Shown one piece after another: positions 6,412 to 13,073 of a stretch of DNA of 13,073 nt. This stretch comes from CAZONC01 sp964581305 (GTDB lineage Archaea > Aenigmatarchaeota > Aenigmatarchaeia > CG10238-14 > SCSR01), in contig CAZONC010000014.1 in the NCBI GenBank assembly GCA_964581305.1, positions 1 to 13,073 of the forward strand, given 5' to 3'. Under the pieces are notes generated by a model. It was not told the DNA's origin. It did not search any database and saw only the letters and a list, made by a program, of their open reading frames with translations. The translations under genes were made by a program, and so were the position numbers. Positions within the stretch are counted from its first letter, which is position 1. The number at the start of each line of letters is the position of its first letter.

Positions 6412-6722
6412 TCAGTTTTCTTTGGCTTTAACTGTGTAGCAGATGGCTTTTTTAAATTTAATTTTTTAATGAGATTAGATTTTTCAAATGCAGCAATAAT
6501 TTCCTCATCACTTGCATTTTCGCTTATCTCAAGAACGTATGGCAGTGGCTCAAGATGTGCAACATTACATCTTCTCCTTTTCACACCTGTTAATGCTTTT
6601 GGTCCGGTTATCAAAACAAACGACTTATTTTTTTTATCTTCCATTTTTTTCAGAACCACACAATATTTTCCTGCTTCTCTACCACTAATTTTTATACAAA
6701 CTCTTCCAGTTTCTAGTGCCAT
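6408..6722 (-). CDS. rpl14e: Ribosomal protein L14e (eL14)
   Basis: Large-subunit protein of archaea and eukaryotes with an N-terminal KOW/SH3-like RNA-binding barrel. Residues 5-24 (TGRVCIKISGREAGKYCVVL) match the family opening, and ITGPKALTGVKRRRCNVAHL (38-57) is the conserved second half. The C-terminal 40 residues are a charged Lys-rich tail. It is the last gene of the ribosomal/secretion operon. Its ATG directly follows the L34e stop (TAA|ATG), indicating translational re-initiation. No oligo-T tract is seen just beyond its stop on this strand. The truB gene often found next to L14e is absent. Confidence 0.93.
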   Translation of the reverse strand: MALETGRVCIKISGREAGKYCVVLKKMEDKKNKSFVLITGPKALTGVKRRRCNVAHLEPLPYVLEISENASDEEIIAAFEKSNLIKKLNLKKPSATQLKPKKTD

Positions 6723-6962
6723 TTATACCATCTTCCTAATCTTTTCTCTTAATAATTCTTTTAAACAATTTGAACATAAATATCCACCATATGGCCTGTT
6801 TGGACGCTTCTTGCTCTTGGCCAATTTTCTTATTTTTGAAACATCACGGGGAATGCCATGTAAAGGCTTTTTACAAATTGCACATTTAGCAATTTTAGGT
6901 TTTTTCTTTTTATAGTGAACTACTATTTTTTTTCCAGGTGTTTTTCTTTTTACTTTCGGCAT
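6723..6962 (-). CDS. rpl34e: Ribosomal protein L34e (eL34)
   Basis: A 79-residue zinc-binding large-subunit protein of archaea and eukaryotes. The zinc site is C27-x2-C30 (KCAICKKPLHGIP) with C63-x2-C66 (YLCSNC). KRPNRPYGGYLC is the family signature, and the first 25 residues are highly basic for rRNA contact. Its ATG abuts the stop of the upstream EMC3-like gene with no gap, and its own stop abuts L14e, so all three are probably coupled in translation. Confidence 0.94.
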   Translation of the reverse strand: MPKVKRKTPGKKIVVHYKKKKPKIAKCAICKKPLHGIPRDVSKIRKLAKSKKRPNRPYGGYLCSNCLKELLREKIRKMV

Positions 6963-7430
6963 TTAGATCCCAAATAGTTTTTGAAATATTATGCTGACTG
7001 TTAGTGCAACCAGCACATACCACCATATCCAACTAAGATTACCAAAAAAGAATGAAAGTGGCATGATTGATATGGTCGTTCCACCATATTTATAGCTTAT
7101 CCAAGGTAAGAATAGCGCAATGACAGCCAAAGAAACAATAAAACCTTTAAACAATTGTTTCATTTGTTCTTGACTTGCATCAGCAAATTCTTTCCAAATT
7201 TTACTCACCTTTTCTCTATTTTTTTCTTTTTCCGCTTCCTTAAGTTCATCCTTTATTTTTTTTATTTTTTCGTTTAGTTCTTTTACTAGCTTTCTATTTG
7301 TAACCAATCTATTTAATAATGTGGTAAATAATGTTATGATAAGAGCTAATAGTAATAAAGAAATGTGTGGACTAAATTGTGTTATTGGCAAAAATATTTT
7401 ATTTAATATTCCATAGATTAATTCGAACAT
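6963..7430 (-). CDS. EMC3/DUF106 membrane protein insertase (Oxa1/YidC superfamily)
   Basis: Archaeal YidC-like insertase that helps place membrane proteins in the lipid bilayer. The 155 residues show the superfamily core: TM1 about 22-43 (LLLLALIITLFTTLLN), a long charged cytosolic coiled coil about 45-90 (KLVKELNEKIKKIKDELKEA), TM2 about 93-112 (GFIVSLAVIALFLPWISY) and TM3 about 130-152. Its place directly after SecY fits a joint role in membrane protein biogenesis. ATG at 7430 is chosen because it gives MFELIYGIL, one base after the SecY stop. A GTG at 7439 would add three residues and overlap secY by eight bases, and neither start has a clear ribosome binding site. The adenylate kinase gene often found between secY and this gene is absent. 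Confidence 0.88.
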   Translation of the reverse strand: MFELIYGILNKIFLPITQFSPHISLLLLALIITLFTTLLNRLVTNRKLVKELNEKIKKIKDELKEAEKEKNREKVSKIWKEFADASQEQMKQLFKGFIVSLAVIALFLPWISYKYGGTTISIMPLSFFFGNLSWIWWYVLVALTVSIIFQKLFGI

Positions 7431-7431
7431 T

Positions 7432-8817
7432 TTATACACTCATTATTTTTCTTATTATTGGATGAGCTTCTTCTAATCGCTCTGCACTTAATTCCTCGTA
7501 ATAATTATAAAGTATCATTGTGCTTAGTAAAATTCCTGTACCAGTTCCTATTGCACCCGTAAAATCTGCCAAAGCAGCAATTAAACCAATAAAAATTCCG
7601 CCAAGTAAAGCTACCGGTGGTATATAACGATTTAGCACTTCAGCCATAGTTCTTTTATCGCTTCTATATCCAGGTATTTGCATTCCAATACTCTCCAATT
7701 GTTCTGCCACACTTTCAGCATCCATCCCAGAAGTATTTACCCAAAATACAGAAAAAATCGCACAAATAATCACAAGAAATACTAAATAAGTAATTCCTCT
7801 TATTACTTCAGAAGATACTAAAGTACCTGTAACAGCATCTTTTAGCAGATTTCGTGGCGATGTTAAATAATATACAAGACCTCCAGTTATTTCATTTGTA
7901 GTTTGATTATAGCATGCAAGAAGACTACAGCCAGTGATAGGATTAATTGACATTCGTCCAATTAGTTGGATGTTTGCTATTATAGCTGCGGCAAATATAA
8001 CTGGTATGTTGCTTGTATATAGTAATTTTAGATTCCATGTTCGGCCAAATCCACGAAGAGCAGCATAAGTTAAAGGTATATCTATACCAATATTTTGTAT
8101 ATAAATAACAATTAGGAAAACAGCTATAGTAGAAATTATAGGGAGAGCAGCAATTAAAGCATTAAAATAATTTCCTGTATGCAAAAAACTAATTACATTC
8201 CAAAGTTGACCTATTCTTAGTTGTGGATTAGTTAGATTTGTAGCTGGAGAAAAGATAAAAATAAAAATTTGTGACACCACTCCTGCAACTATAAATAAAC
8301 TAACACCAGAGCCAAAACCCCATTTACTTATCAGTTCATCCAGTAAAATTACAATTATACCACCTAATGCAAGTTGCAATATTACCAAAGGCAAAATACT
8401 GCCAGTTACTGGACCCAATGCACCGGCAAGTACGAATGCTATTGCTTCTAGAAAACAAAAAAGAAATGCTAAGGTTTTGTTCCATGCTTGAAACTTTTTC
8501 CTATCTTCACTTTCTGTCATATCCCACTTAACTATTTTTGATCCAACCAACAATTGGAGAATAATACCAGCTGTAACGATTGGACCTATACCAAGCGTCA
8601 TTAAGCTGCCAAATCTTGCGCCAAGAAGTGTTTGGAAAGTTATAATTGGTCCCAATTGCTCCTTGCCAGGAATGCCAAATATAGGAATATGTGAAAGAAC
8701 AATATAGCAAATCAGTGCTATTCCAGTCCACATAAGCCGTTTGTTAATAGTTTGTTTATACGTTGGTTTAACCACAGCTGGTAATAATTTTGAAATGGAG
8801 CTTATGGAAAATACCAT
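7432..8817 (-). CDS. secY: Preprotein translocase subunit SecY (Sec61 alpha)
   Basis: Central channel of the Sec translocon; 461 residues with about ten membrane helices. The amphipathic N-terminus is followed by TM1 (WTGIALICYIVLSHIPIFGI, 30-49). The plug/TM2 region (FGSLMTLGIGPIVTAGIILQ) has the conserved GIGPxVTAxIIxQL pattern. YAALRGFGRTWNLKLLYTSN (251-270) is the cytosolic loop that contacts ribosome and partners, and IPVIFAAAIIAN begins TM7. The last cytosolic loop holds MQIPGYRSDKR, matching the conserved QxxGxR motif, and VALLGGIFIGLIAALAD and GTGILLSTMIL are TM9/10. Length is normal for archaea. It starts two bases after the L15 stop and ends one to eight bases from the EMC3 start, so insertase and channel are made together. 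Confidence 0.97.
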   Translation of the reverse strand: MVFSISSISKLLPAVVKPTYKQTINKRLMWTGIALICYIVLSHIPIFGIPGKEQLGPIITFQTLLGARFGSLMTLGIGPIVTAGIILQLLVGSKIVKWDMTESEDRKKFQAWNKTLAFLFCFLEAIAFVLAGALGPVTGSILPLVILQLALGGIIVILLDELISKWGFGSGVSLFIVAGVVSQIFIFIFSPATNLTNPQLRIGQLWNVISFLHTGNYFNALIAALPIISTIAVFLIVIYIQNIGIDIPLTYAALRGFGRTWNLKLLYTSNIPVIFAAAIIANIQLIGRMSINPITGCSLLACYNQTTNEITGGLVYYLTSPRNLLKDAVTGTLVSSEVIRGITYLVFLVIICAIFSVFWVNTSGMDAESVAEQLESIGMQIPGYRSDKRTMAEVLNRYIPPVALLGGIFIGLIAALADFTGAIGTGTGILLSTMILYNYYEELSAERLEEAHPIIRKIMSV

Positions 8818-8819
8818 AA

Positions 8820-9221
8820 TTAGACCTCAACTGCTTTCCCACCAATTTCTTCCAATTTTTTAATTGCATTTTTAGAAAATAATTTTGCTTTTATAATTAG
8901 AGGTTGAGTCACTTTTCCTTTTCCAAGAACTTTTTCATATCCAAGTTCGCAAACATTAATCTCTGTTTTTTTCATTTCCTTAGCTATTTTATCCACCTCG
9001 CACAAATTTATCGTTTTCGGTTTTTTAACTATTTCTGGCGGCCTTTTGAATCCGGTTTTTCCAAAATGGTTGGGCATATATTTAACAACGTAGCTCCATT
9101 TATGTTTGTGCAAACCAGCCTTCCCTCTACCACCTCTACTACCTCCACCTCGCCATTTTTTATGTGAACCGTGATACGTTCGTTCACCACGCCTTCTCTT
9201 TTTCTTTATTCGTACAACCAT
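8820..9221 (-). CDS. rplO: Ribosomal protein L15 (uL15)
   Basis: A 133-residue large-subunit protein of the archaeal type. The N-terminus is very basic and glycine-rich (RRRGERTYHGSHKKWRGGGS, then GGRGKAGLHKHKW), the extension that threads into rRNA. The C-terminal globular part holds KPKTINLCEVDKIA and VLGKGKVTQPLIIKAKLFSK, which match the family fold. It sits in its canonical place between L30 and SecY. GTGAT, complementary to the 16S rRNA tail, lies three bases before the ATG and overlaps the L30 stop region; the same arrangement occurs at L18. Confidence 0.95.
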   Translation of the reverse strand: MVVRIKKKRRRGERTYHGSHKKWRGGGSRGGRGKAGLHKHKWSYVVKYMPNHFGKTGFKRPPEIVKKPKTINLCEVDKIAKEMKKTEINVCELGYEKVLGKGKVTQPLIIKAKLFSKNAIKKLEEIGGKAVEV

Positions 9222-9228
9222 TCTATCA

Positions 9229-9687
9229 CTATATCATTCTTTTAATTAGTTCATTAATATTTTCTCCCCAATTACCAAGTGAGCCCTTTGGATAGTGTTG
9301 TTTTATAGATTTATGACCACCACTAGGCGGCGTAAGTCGAAAAAATGGCTGTAATTGCTCATAATTTTTCAAACTTATATTACCATTTAAAAGCGCGTCT
9401 GCAAAATTCTCAAAAGTATCAAAGCCGGTTATATTTTTCAGAAGTGCCTCATCAACCCTTCTACCATTTTTTAACCTCAACCTTTTCTTTAATAGCTCAA
9501 TCAGCGTCTCTCTATTAATTTTTCCATATGCAACAAAATCATAAACTTTTTTAATCATTCCTTGGTATGAAGGATTTTCAGGCAAAATCACACAGCTATT
9601 AACCCTATTAAGCCTAAGCAGTTTTAATATATTTTCAATTTTCTTTCGTGTGCCAGGATGTCCTCTTATTCTTATAACAGCATACAT
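9229..9687 (-). CDS. rpmD: Ribosomal protein L30 (uL30)
   Basis: The long archaeal form of L30, 152 residues. It opens YAVIRIRGHPGTRKKIENIL, and LRLNRVNSCVILPENPSYQG is the conserved strand-helix unit with the family's VLPENPSYxGM signature. The C-terminal extension, with FFRLTPPSGGHKSIKQHYPK, is typical of the archaeal/eukaryotic branch. The ATG directly follows the S5 TGA. Translation ends at TAG, followed in frame by TGA and TAG, a triple stop just before L15. Confidence 0.95.
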   Translation of the reverse strand: MYAVIRIRGHPGTRKKIENILKLLRLNRVNSCVILPENPSYQGMIKKVYDFVAYGKINRETLIELLKKRLRLKNGRRVDEALLKNITGFDTFENFADALLNGNISLKNYEQLQPFFRLTPPSGGHKSIKQHYPKGSLGNWGENINELIKRMI

Positions 9688-10398
9688 TCAACCACGATCG
9701 TAAATGTAAAGTTTTTTGAGCGCATCAAATATCGCTGAGATTAAGTTTATACGCGTGCTAGTATCACCGAACGTTTTTACCCATATATCTTTTATTCCTG
9801 CTAGTCGTAATATTTTTTTTGATTCATCATCCGCAACCAACCCAATTCCTTTGGGTGCAGGTAACAAAATAACTCTAACAGAACCTGTTTTACCACTACT
9901 CTTATAGGGTATGGAGTGTTCTGTATTACATGTGCATTCCCAGCTTCCACACCCACGCTTAATTTTAATTAGGTTTAGTTTTGCTTTTGCAATCGCTTTC
10001 TCTATTGCAGCTCGCGTTTCTGGAGCAGTTCCTTTGCCTATGCCTACAAGGCCATCCTCATTACCAACAACAACGAATGCTGAATATGTGAATCGTCTGC
10101 CAGATTTTGTCATTGTAGCTGTAATACGCGTCGGTATTCGCTCAATACCACCTCCTTTTCCAGTTCGCCCTCCAATAAGAATAATTTCATTTTTTAGATT
10201 TGGCACAAGTTTATCGATTATTTCAGGTTCAATTATTTTCTTACCCAATTTAAAAATTTCATCAATATTTGTTATTTTTCCTTCAAATACAGCTTTTCCT
10301 ATTTCAGTTTTCGGTATCCATTTTTCCAATGGAGAAACAACCTTTGGCGCTATTTCCTCTGTAACAGGTATTTCTTCTTCTTTTTCTTCTTCAGGCAT
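9688..10398 (-). CDS. rpsE: Ribosomal protein S5 (uS5)
   Basis: Small-subunit protein acting in decoding fidelity; 236 residues from the chosen start. An acidic N-terminal extension (MPEEEKEEEIPVTEE) precedes the S5 N domain (double-stranded RNA-binding fold, about 66-130, with RRFTYSAFVVVGNEDGLVGI). The archaeal RGCGSWECTCNTEHSIP segment (about 128-144) and the C domain (VRVILLPAPKGIGLVADDES) follow. The start is ATG at 10398, because AGGTGA lies five bases upstream. The frame could also open at GTG 10407, but that GTG lies within the ribosome binding site. The ATG overlaps the end of L18 by eight bases, so translation is coupled. Confidence 0.95.
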   Translation of the reverse strand: MPEEEKEEEIPVTEEIAPKVVSPLEKWIPKTEIGKAVFEGKITNIDEIFKLGKKIIEPEIIDKLVPNLKNEIILIGGRTGKGGGIERIPTRITATMTKSGRRFTYSAFVVVGNEDGLVGIGKGTAPETRAAIEKAIAKAKLNLIKIKRGCGSWECTCNTEHSIPYKSSGKTGSVRVILLPAPKGIGLVADDESKKILRLAGIKDIWVKTFGDTSTRINLISAIFDALKKLYIYDRG

Positions 10399-10912
10399 TC
10401 TCTTCACCTAAAATTTTTTGTTTTATTTTTTCAAATTCGTCAACAATTGATTTGAACTTTTCATTATAACTTGCTATATGTAACCCTTTAATTCGTTCCG
10501 CGCTCGGTAACATTTTTTCATTGCATGGTATTTTTAATCCTGCATCCATTGCACCCTTAACAACAGCATAAATGCGATTTCCTTTTGTGGAGCGGTAAAG
10601 CCCCATATCCAAAATAGCCTCTTTTATATCTTTTTCCAATGCTCTTTTTCCTATGAGAAGACCAGTTAAGTATGCGGCAGGTAAGTTATCACATGCAAAT
10701 TTCCAACCTAATTTTTTCAGTTCTTTAGAAATGGCAGATACTATGGTTTTATCACCCTCGCTTGAAAATTGTATCACCTGTGCACTAATATATTTTAGGC
10801 TTCTTCGAACAACAAGCCGTGGTTTACCAGAAAGCAAAAGTTTTAACCTCTTTTTGTAATCAGTTTTTCCTAATCGTCTTCTTTTGAATGGCATTCGATA
10901 AGTCGGTTTCAT
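10391..10912 (-). CDS. rplR: Ribosomal protein L18 (uL18)
   Basis: 5S rRNA-binding large-subunit protein, 173 residues, in the longer archaeal form. The basic N-terminus YRMPFKRRRLGKTDYKKRLK and the next segment LLLSGKPRLVVRRSLKYISA are highly diagnostic. The middle holds LPAAYLTGLLIGKRALEKDI, and the archaeal C-terminal extension includes GAMDAGLKIPCNEKMLPSAE and RIKGLHIASYNE. The ATG at 10912 lies four bases after the L19e stop, with GTGAT three bases upstream. Its TGA overlaps the S5 start by eight bases. Confidence 0.96.
   Translation of the reverse strand: MKPTYRMPFKRRRLGKTDYKKRLKLLLSGKPRLVVRRSLKYISAQVIQFSSEGDKTIVSAISKELKKLGWKFACDNLPAAYLTGLLIGKRALEKDIKEAILDMGLYRSTKGNRIYAVVKGAMDAGLKIPCNEKMLPSAERIKGLHIASYNEKFKSIVDEFEKIKQKILGEENA
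10404..10409 (-). promoter_or_regulatory. Shine-Dalgarno site of S5
   Basis: AGGTGA lies five bases before the ATG at 10398, inside the coding end of L18. It is the clearest ribosome binding site in the operon and decides the S5 start against the GTG at 10407. Confidence 0.75.
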
Positions 10913-10916
10913 ACTA

Positions 10917-11330
10917 TCACTTTTTCTTTAGTAAGCCATGCTGTTCTAAATAAATTTTAAGGTGTGATCTACTTCTAAATGTCCCACCTTTTGCAAGTAA
11001 ATACAATTTTCTATATGTTCTATTGTCTATTTGACCGGTTTCTTTAAGTTCTTTAAGCATTCTTCTTATAGGCCTTATAGTATTAATCCATTTTCGCTTG
11101 GCAGTAACCACTGAGTATTTGCCGCCCTTTTTAACCCTTTTTCCACCTTTTTCTTTCAATTTTGGAACTTTATTTTTTCGAACTTTAATAAAACCCTTTT
11201 TAATTAACCGTCTTATATCTGCTTTCGTTATAGCTTTTTCTATATCTTCGATTTTACTTGGATCTAACCAAATCTTACTTTTACCTTTTTTCAATATCTT
11301 TGCTGCAAGTTTTTTTTGCAATTTTCCCAT
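10917..11330 (-). CDS. rpl19e: Ribosomal protein L19e (eL19)
   Basis: Large-subunit protein restricted to archaea and eukaryotes, 137 residues from ATG at 11330. The protein begins MGKLQKKLAAKILKKG, followed by KIWLDPSKIEDIEKAITKAD and IRRLIKKGFI, then a long Lys/Arg stretch and IRPIRRMLKELKETGQIDNR-TYRKLYLLAKGGTFRSRSHL; all are family hallmarks. The frame extends to a TTG at 11339, but the ATG gives the standard length and matches the TATA spacing for a leaderless mRNA. It is the first gene of the operon here: L32e and L6, its usual upstream partners, are replaced by a divergent CBS gene. Confidence 0.95.
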   Translation of the reverse strand: MGKLQKKLAAKILKKGKSKIWLDPSKIEDIEKAITKADIRRLIKKGFIKVRKNKVPKLKEKGGKRVKKGGKYSVVTAKRKWINTIRPIRRMLKELKETGQIDNRTYRKLYLLAKGGTFRSRSHLKIYLEQHGLLKKK

Positions 11331-11352
11331 TCTTATCAATTTTAATTACTTT

Positions 11353-11360
11353 TTTATATA
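11353..11360 (-). promoter_or_regulatory. TATA box of the ribosomal/secretion operon
   Basis: TATATAAA on the minus strand is centred 26-27 bases before the L19e ATG at 11330. That spacing predicts a leaderless transcript, in line with the absence of a Shine-Dalgarno site before this ATG. Confidence 0.6.
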
Positions 11361-11368
11361 GATTCTAA

Positions 11369-11375
11369 TTTAAAA
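11369..11375 (+). promoter_or_regulatory. TATA-like box of the CBS gene pair
   Basis: TTTAAAA is centred 26 bases before the ATG at 11398, fitting a leaderless mRNA. It lies only nine bases from the opposite-strand TATA box of L19e, so the two promoters overlap and may interfere. Confidence 0.45.
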
Positions 11376-11397
11376 TTTCAAAATATAATAAATTTAT

Positions 11398-12225
11398 ATG
11401 GAGATTTTGAGTCTTATACAAAGCGATCCGCTTGTATATAAAAATGATAGTTTAATAAGAGTTAGAAATCTGATGAATAGATCTTTATTACCAGAACTAC
11501 CAGTGGTATCAGAAGACGATTTAATAGGAACAATAACATCGAAGAATTTAGTAAATATTTTGCCAAAGGTCAAAATAGAAAATTTGCTTGCTTCGCATAT
11601 TGCAGAAAAAGATTACATTAAGTCTGATGTTAATAGTGAGTTGTCATATCTAGCAAAAGAATTTTTGTCTAAAAAACGTTTCATAGCTTGTATTTTTAAA
11701 GAAAAATTTATTGGTTATGTTCAGCGCCGGCGACTGCTTAGCTTTCTGTTGGACTCGGATGAGGAAATAAAAAATTATGTATCAAAAGATTTTGTTACCG
11801 TTGATTTGGAAGAAAGTATAAAGAAAATTATTAAGTTGGTTAAAAATGAGGTTCCAATATTGATCTTAAAAGACGGACAACCATTTACTGCATTTTCGCC
11901 AGAGGAACTATATTTCATAATTTTTGTTTCTAATTATGCTGTGAGAAAAATCGAGCGAGATTTCGAAACTCTGCGTGGCGATGAAAGAAAAATTCTAAAA
12001 ATGAGGATAAATCAAGCAAAATTAAGAAAGTTGAAGGAGGAAGGGAAAATAGTACATTTACCACCATTAACAGTTGCAGATATGGCGAAAAATAATTTTC
12101 TCATATCTGAGACTCAAACGGTTGGAGATGCAGCAAAAATAATGTTAAATTTTAATAAAAACATTATTGCAGTAAAGGAAGGTGGAGTGATAAGCGATTT
12201 GTCTTTGCTTAAGGCATTGGTATGA
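11398..12225 (+). CDS. CBS-domain protein with divergent repeats and a basic linker
   Basis: A 275-residue soluble protein of repeated CBS motifs (beta-alpha-beta-beta-alpha units, paired as Bateman modules that usually bind adenine nucleotides). Motif 1 is about 5-55 (PELPVVSEDDLIGTITSKNL). Motif 2 is about 62-117, degenerate, with FIACIFKEKFIGYVQRRRLL. Motif 3 is about 122-172 (VPILILKDGQPFTAFSPEEL). A long charged, probably helical linker follows (about 180-222, RGDERKILKMRINQAKLRKL), then a shortened motif 4 at 226-275. Repeats 2-4 depart from the consensus, and the linker is an unusual insertion that may dimerise or bind a partner or nucleic acid. No catalytic domain is present, so a regulatory role is inferred; the target is unknown. 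Its stop overlaps the next gene's ATG (ATGA). Confidence 0.85.
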   Translation: MEILSLIQSDPLVYKNDSLIRVRNLMNRSLLPELPVVSEDDLIGTITSKNLVNILPKVKIENLLASHIAEKDYIKSDVNSELSYLAKEFLSKKRFIACIFKEKFIGYVQRRRLLSFLLDSDEEIKNYVSKDFVTVDLEESIKKIIKLVKNEVPILILKDGQPFTAFSPEELYFIIFVSNYAVRKIERDFETLRGDERKILKMRINQAKLRKLKEEGKIVHLPPLTVADMAKNNFLISETQTVGDAAKIMLNFNKNIIAVKEGGVISDLSLLKALV

Positions 12226-13013
12226 AAGTTAAAGATCTGGCAACAAAAAAAATTGTAACAATAGACGTTGATAGAAATTTGCGAGATGCGCTGAAATTGA
12301 TGAGAAAAAATCGAATTTCTCGACTTTTAGTTACAGATAATGATAAGATTGTTGGTATAATAACTGAACGCGATATTGCCGACCGGCTTGGATTTTGGAA
12401 AGAAAGAAAAATTAGCGATGCACACATTCATGTTTCCGCAGCTTGCAGTTATAATTTATTAACAATTGATGCCAATGCGAGCTTGGGCACCGCCGCTGAA
12501 CTAATGTTGCGACGAAAAATAAGTAGCTTACTTGTCACCGAAAATGGAAAACCAATTGGCATTTTAACGAAAACTGATTTGATAAAATCACTTCGAAATA
12601 TAAAAGTTCTTGTTGAAAAGTATATGAGTAAAAACACTTTTAGCTTATATGTTGGCGCAACTTTGCTCGAAGCAAGAAAGCTGATGTTCGAACGAGGTGT
12701 GAAACGAGTGCCAATTTTATTAAAAGATAAAATTGTGGGGATTGTAACTGAGGCGGACATAGCTAACGCGTTAGGAGCATTTAGAAAACTGGCAGAAGGA
12801 AAACAGTGGGATGAAAAATTGAAAAAAATAAATGTGGAAGAGGTAATGAGCAAAGAGGTTTTATGTGTTAGTCCGAACGATAGTTTAGCTAAAGTTGTGG
12901 AAATAATGTTGAGAGAAAATATAAGTGGGCTACCAGTAGTTGAAAACGAAAAACTTGTTGGAATAATAACAAAAACAGATCTGATAAAAGCAGTGAAGGA
13001 ATTTTATAAATGA
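12222..13013 (+). CDS. Four-CBS-domain protein (two Bateman modules)
   Basis: A 263-residue protein built only of four CBS motifs: about 2-57 (ISRLLVTDNDKIVGIITERD), 64-122 (ISSLLVTENGKPIGILTKTD), 131-186 (VKRVPILLKDKIVGIVTEAD) and 207-262 (ISGLPVVENEKLVGIITKTD). Each ends in the G(I/L)(I/V/L)T-x-x-D ligand-binding pattern; T and D there normally contact ribose or phosphate of AMP, ATP or S-adenosylmethionine, so ligand binding is well supported. It has no membrane, DNA-binding or catalytic domain. The ATG overlaps the stop of the preceding CBS gene by four bases, so the proteins are made together and may form a hetero-complex. What they control is not visible here. Confidence 0.9.
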   Translation: MKVKDLATKKIVTIDVDRNLRDALKLMRKNRISRLLVTDNDKIVGIITERDIADRLGFWKERKISDAHIHVSAACSYNLLTIDANASLGTAAELMLRRKISSLLVTENGKPIGILTKTDLIKSLRNIKVLVEKYMSKNTFSLYVGATLLEARKLMFERGVKRVPILLKDKIVGIVTEADIANALGAFRKLAEGKQWDEKLKKINVEEVMSKEVLCVSPNDSLAKVVEIMLRENISGLPVVENEKLVGIITKTDLIKAVKEFYK

Positions 13014-13020
13014 TTTTTTT
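13014..13020 (+). terminator. Oligo-T tract after the CBS operon
   Basis: Seven T follow the TGA directly, the usual archaeal intrinsic stop signal. No hairpin is seen. Confidence 0.4.
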
Positions 13021-13026
13021 ATAAAA

Positions 13027-13073
13027 CTATGGTTCTATAGTTATAGTAGGTTTTGGAATGTTTGGGATATTCG
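13027..13073 (-). CDS. Possible C-terminal end of a convergent gene (partial)
   Basis: Reading in from the window edge on the minus strand, one frame gives NIPNIPKPTITIEP and then TAG at 13029-13027. The Pro/Thr-rich composition resembles the end of a secreted protein, and the position just after the oligo-T tract suits a convergent gene. Fifteen codons are too few to be sure. The plus strand here also has a short hydrophobic open frame. Confidence 0.2.
   Translation of the reverse strand, partial: NIPNIPKPTITIEP

Noticed and set aside
8528..8731. Minus-strand 67-codon frame within secY
   Set aside because: Same strand but another frame of secY, rich in Ser/Tyr/Trp from frame-shifted membrane-helix codons; it has no independent start signal.
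9911..10411. Plus-strand open frame of 166 codons opposite S5
   Set aside because: It is a shadow of the S5 gene; the minus-strand product is an unmistakable ribosomal protein.

Overview
The window is archaeal and AT-rich. The evidence is eukaryote/archaea-type ribosomal proteins (L14e, L19e, L34e and the archaeal forms of L15, L18, L30 and S5), an archaeal SecY with an EMC3/DUF106 insertase, a tRNA gene with a canonical archaeal bulge-helix-bulge intron, TATA-like boxes about 26 bases ahead of leaderless starts, and GGTGA-type ribosome binding sites. The tight packing and an extracellular protein with Ig-like and thrombospondin type 3 segments would fit a DPANN-like or other poorly cultured lineage. 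The sequence alone does not fix the phylum.

Layout. Positions 2-2089 (+) are the 3' part of a large secreted or surface protein. It converges on a Y-family DNA polymerase IV gene (2091-3161, -). Divergent from that is an unrecognised 159-residue protein with a His/Glu-rich, metalloprotein-like segment (3197-3676, +). Next comes a 250-base stretch holding what looks like the remnant of a short secreted-protein gene, broken by two TAG codons (3701-3922). An RNA-rich block follows: tRNA-Glu(UUC) with a 42-nt intron (-), thymidylate kinase (-), tRNA-Ile(GAU) (-) and, divergently, tRNA-Ala(CGC) (+). A two-gene unit then encodes a Cas4-like RecB-family nuclease and a metallophosphoesterase (5018-6411, +). 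There is no CRISPR array and no other cas gene here.

The core is a 4.9-kb ribosomal protein/secretion operon on the minus strand, transcribed from about 11330 to 6408: L19e, L18, S5, L30, L15, SecY, EMC3/DUF106, L34e, L14e. It is the distal half of the archaeal spc operon. Genes overlap or abut with almost no spacing, pointing to translational coupling, and the set combines ribosome building with the Sec/insertase membrane machinery. The operon is cut off upstream of L19e, where L32e and L6 often lie. It also lacks the adk and cmk kinase genes often found near SecY, L34e and L14e. Divergent from it lie two overlapping CBS-domain genes (11398-13013, +), probably adenine-nucleotide-sensing regulators with unknown targets.

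No complete unknown multi-gene system stands out. The most interesting items are the alternative hairpin that hides the anticodon and 5' splice site of the tRNA-Glu precursor, the unrecognised His/Glu protein beside the polymerase, the decayed secreted-protein gene next to the tRNA, the paired CBS genes, the unusual P-loop of the thymidylate kinase, and the Cas4-like/phosphoesterase pair.
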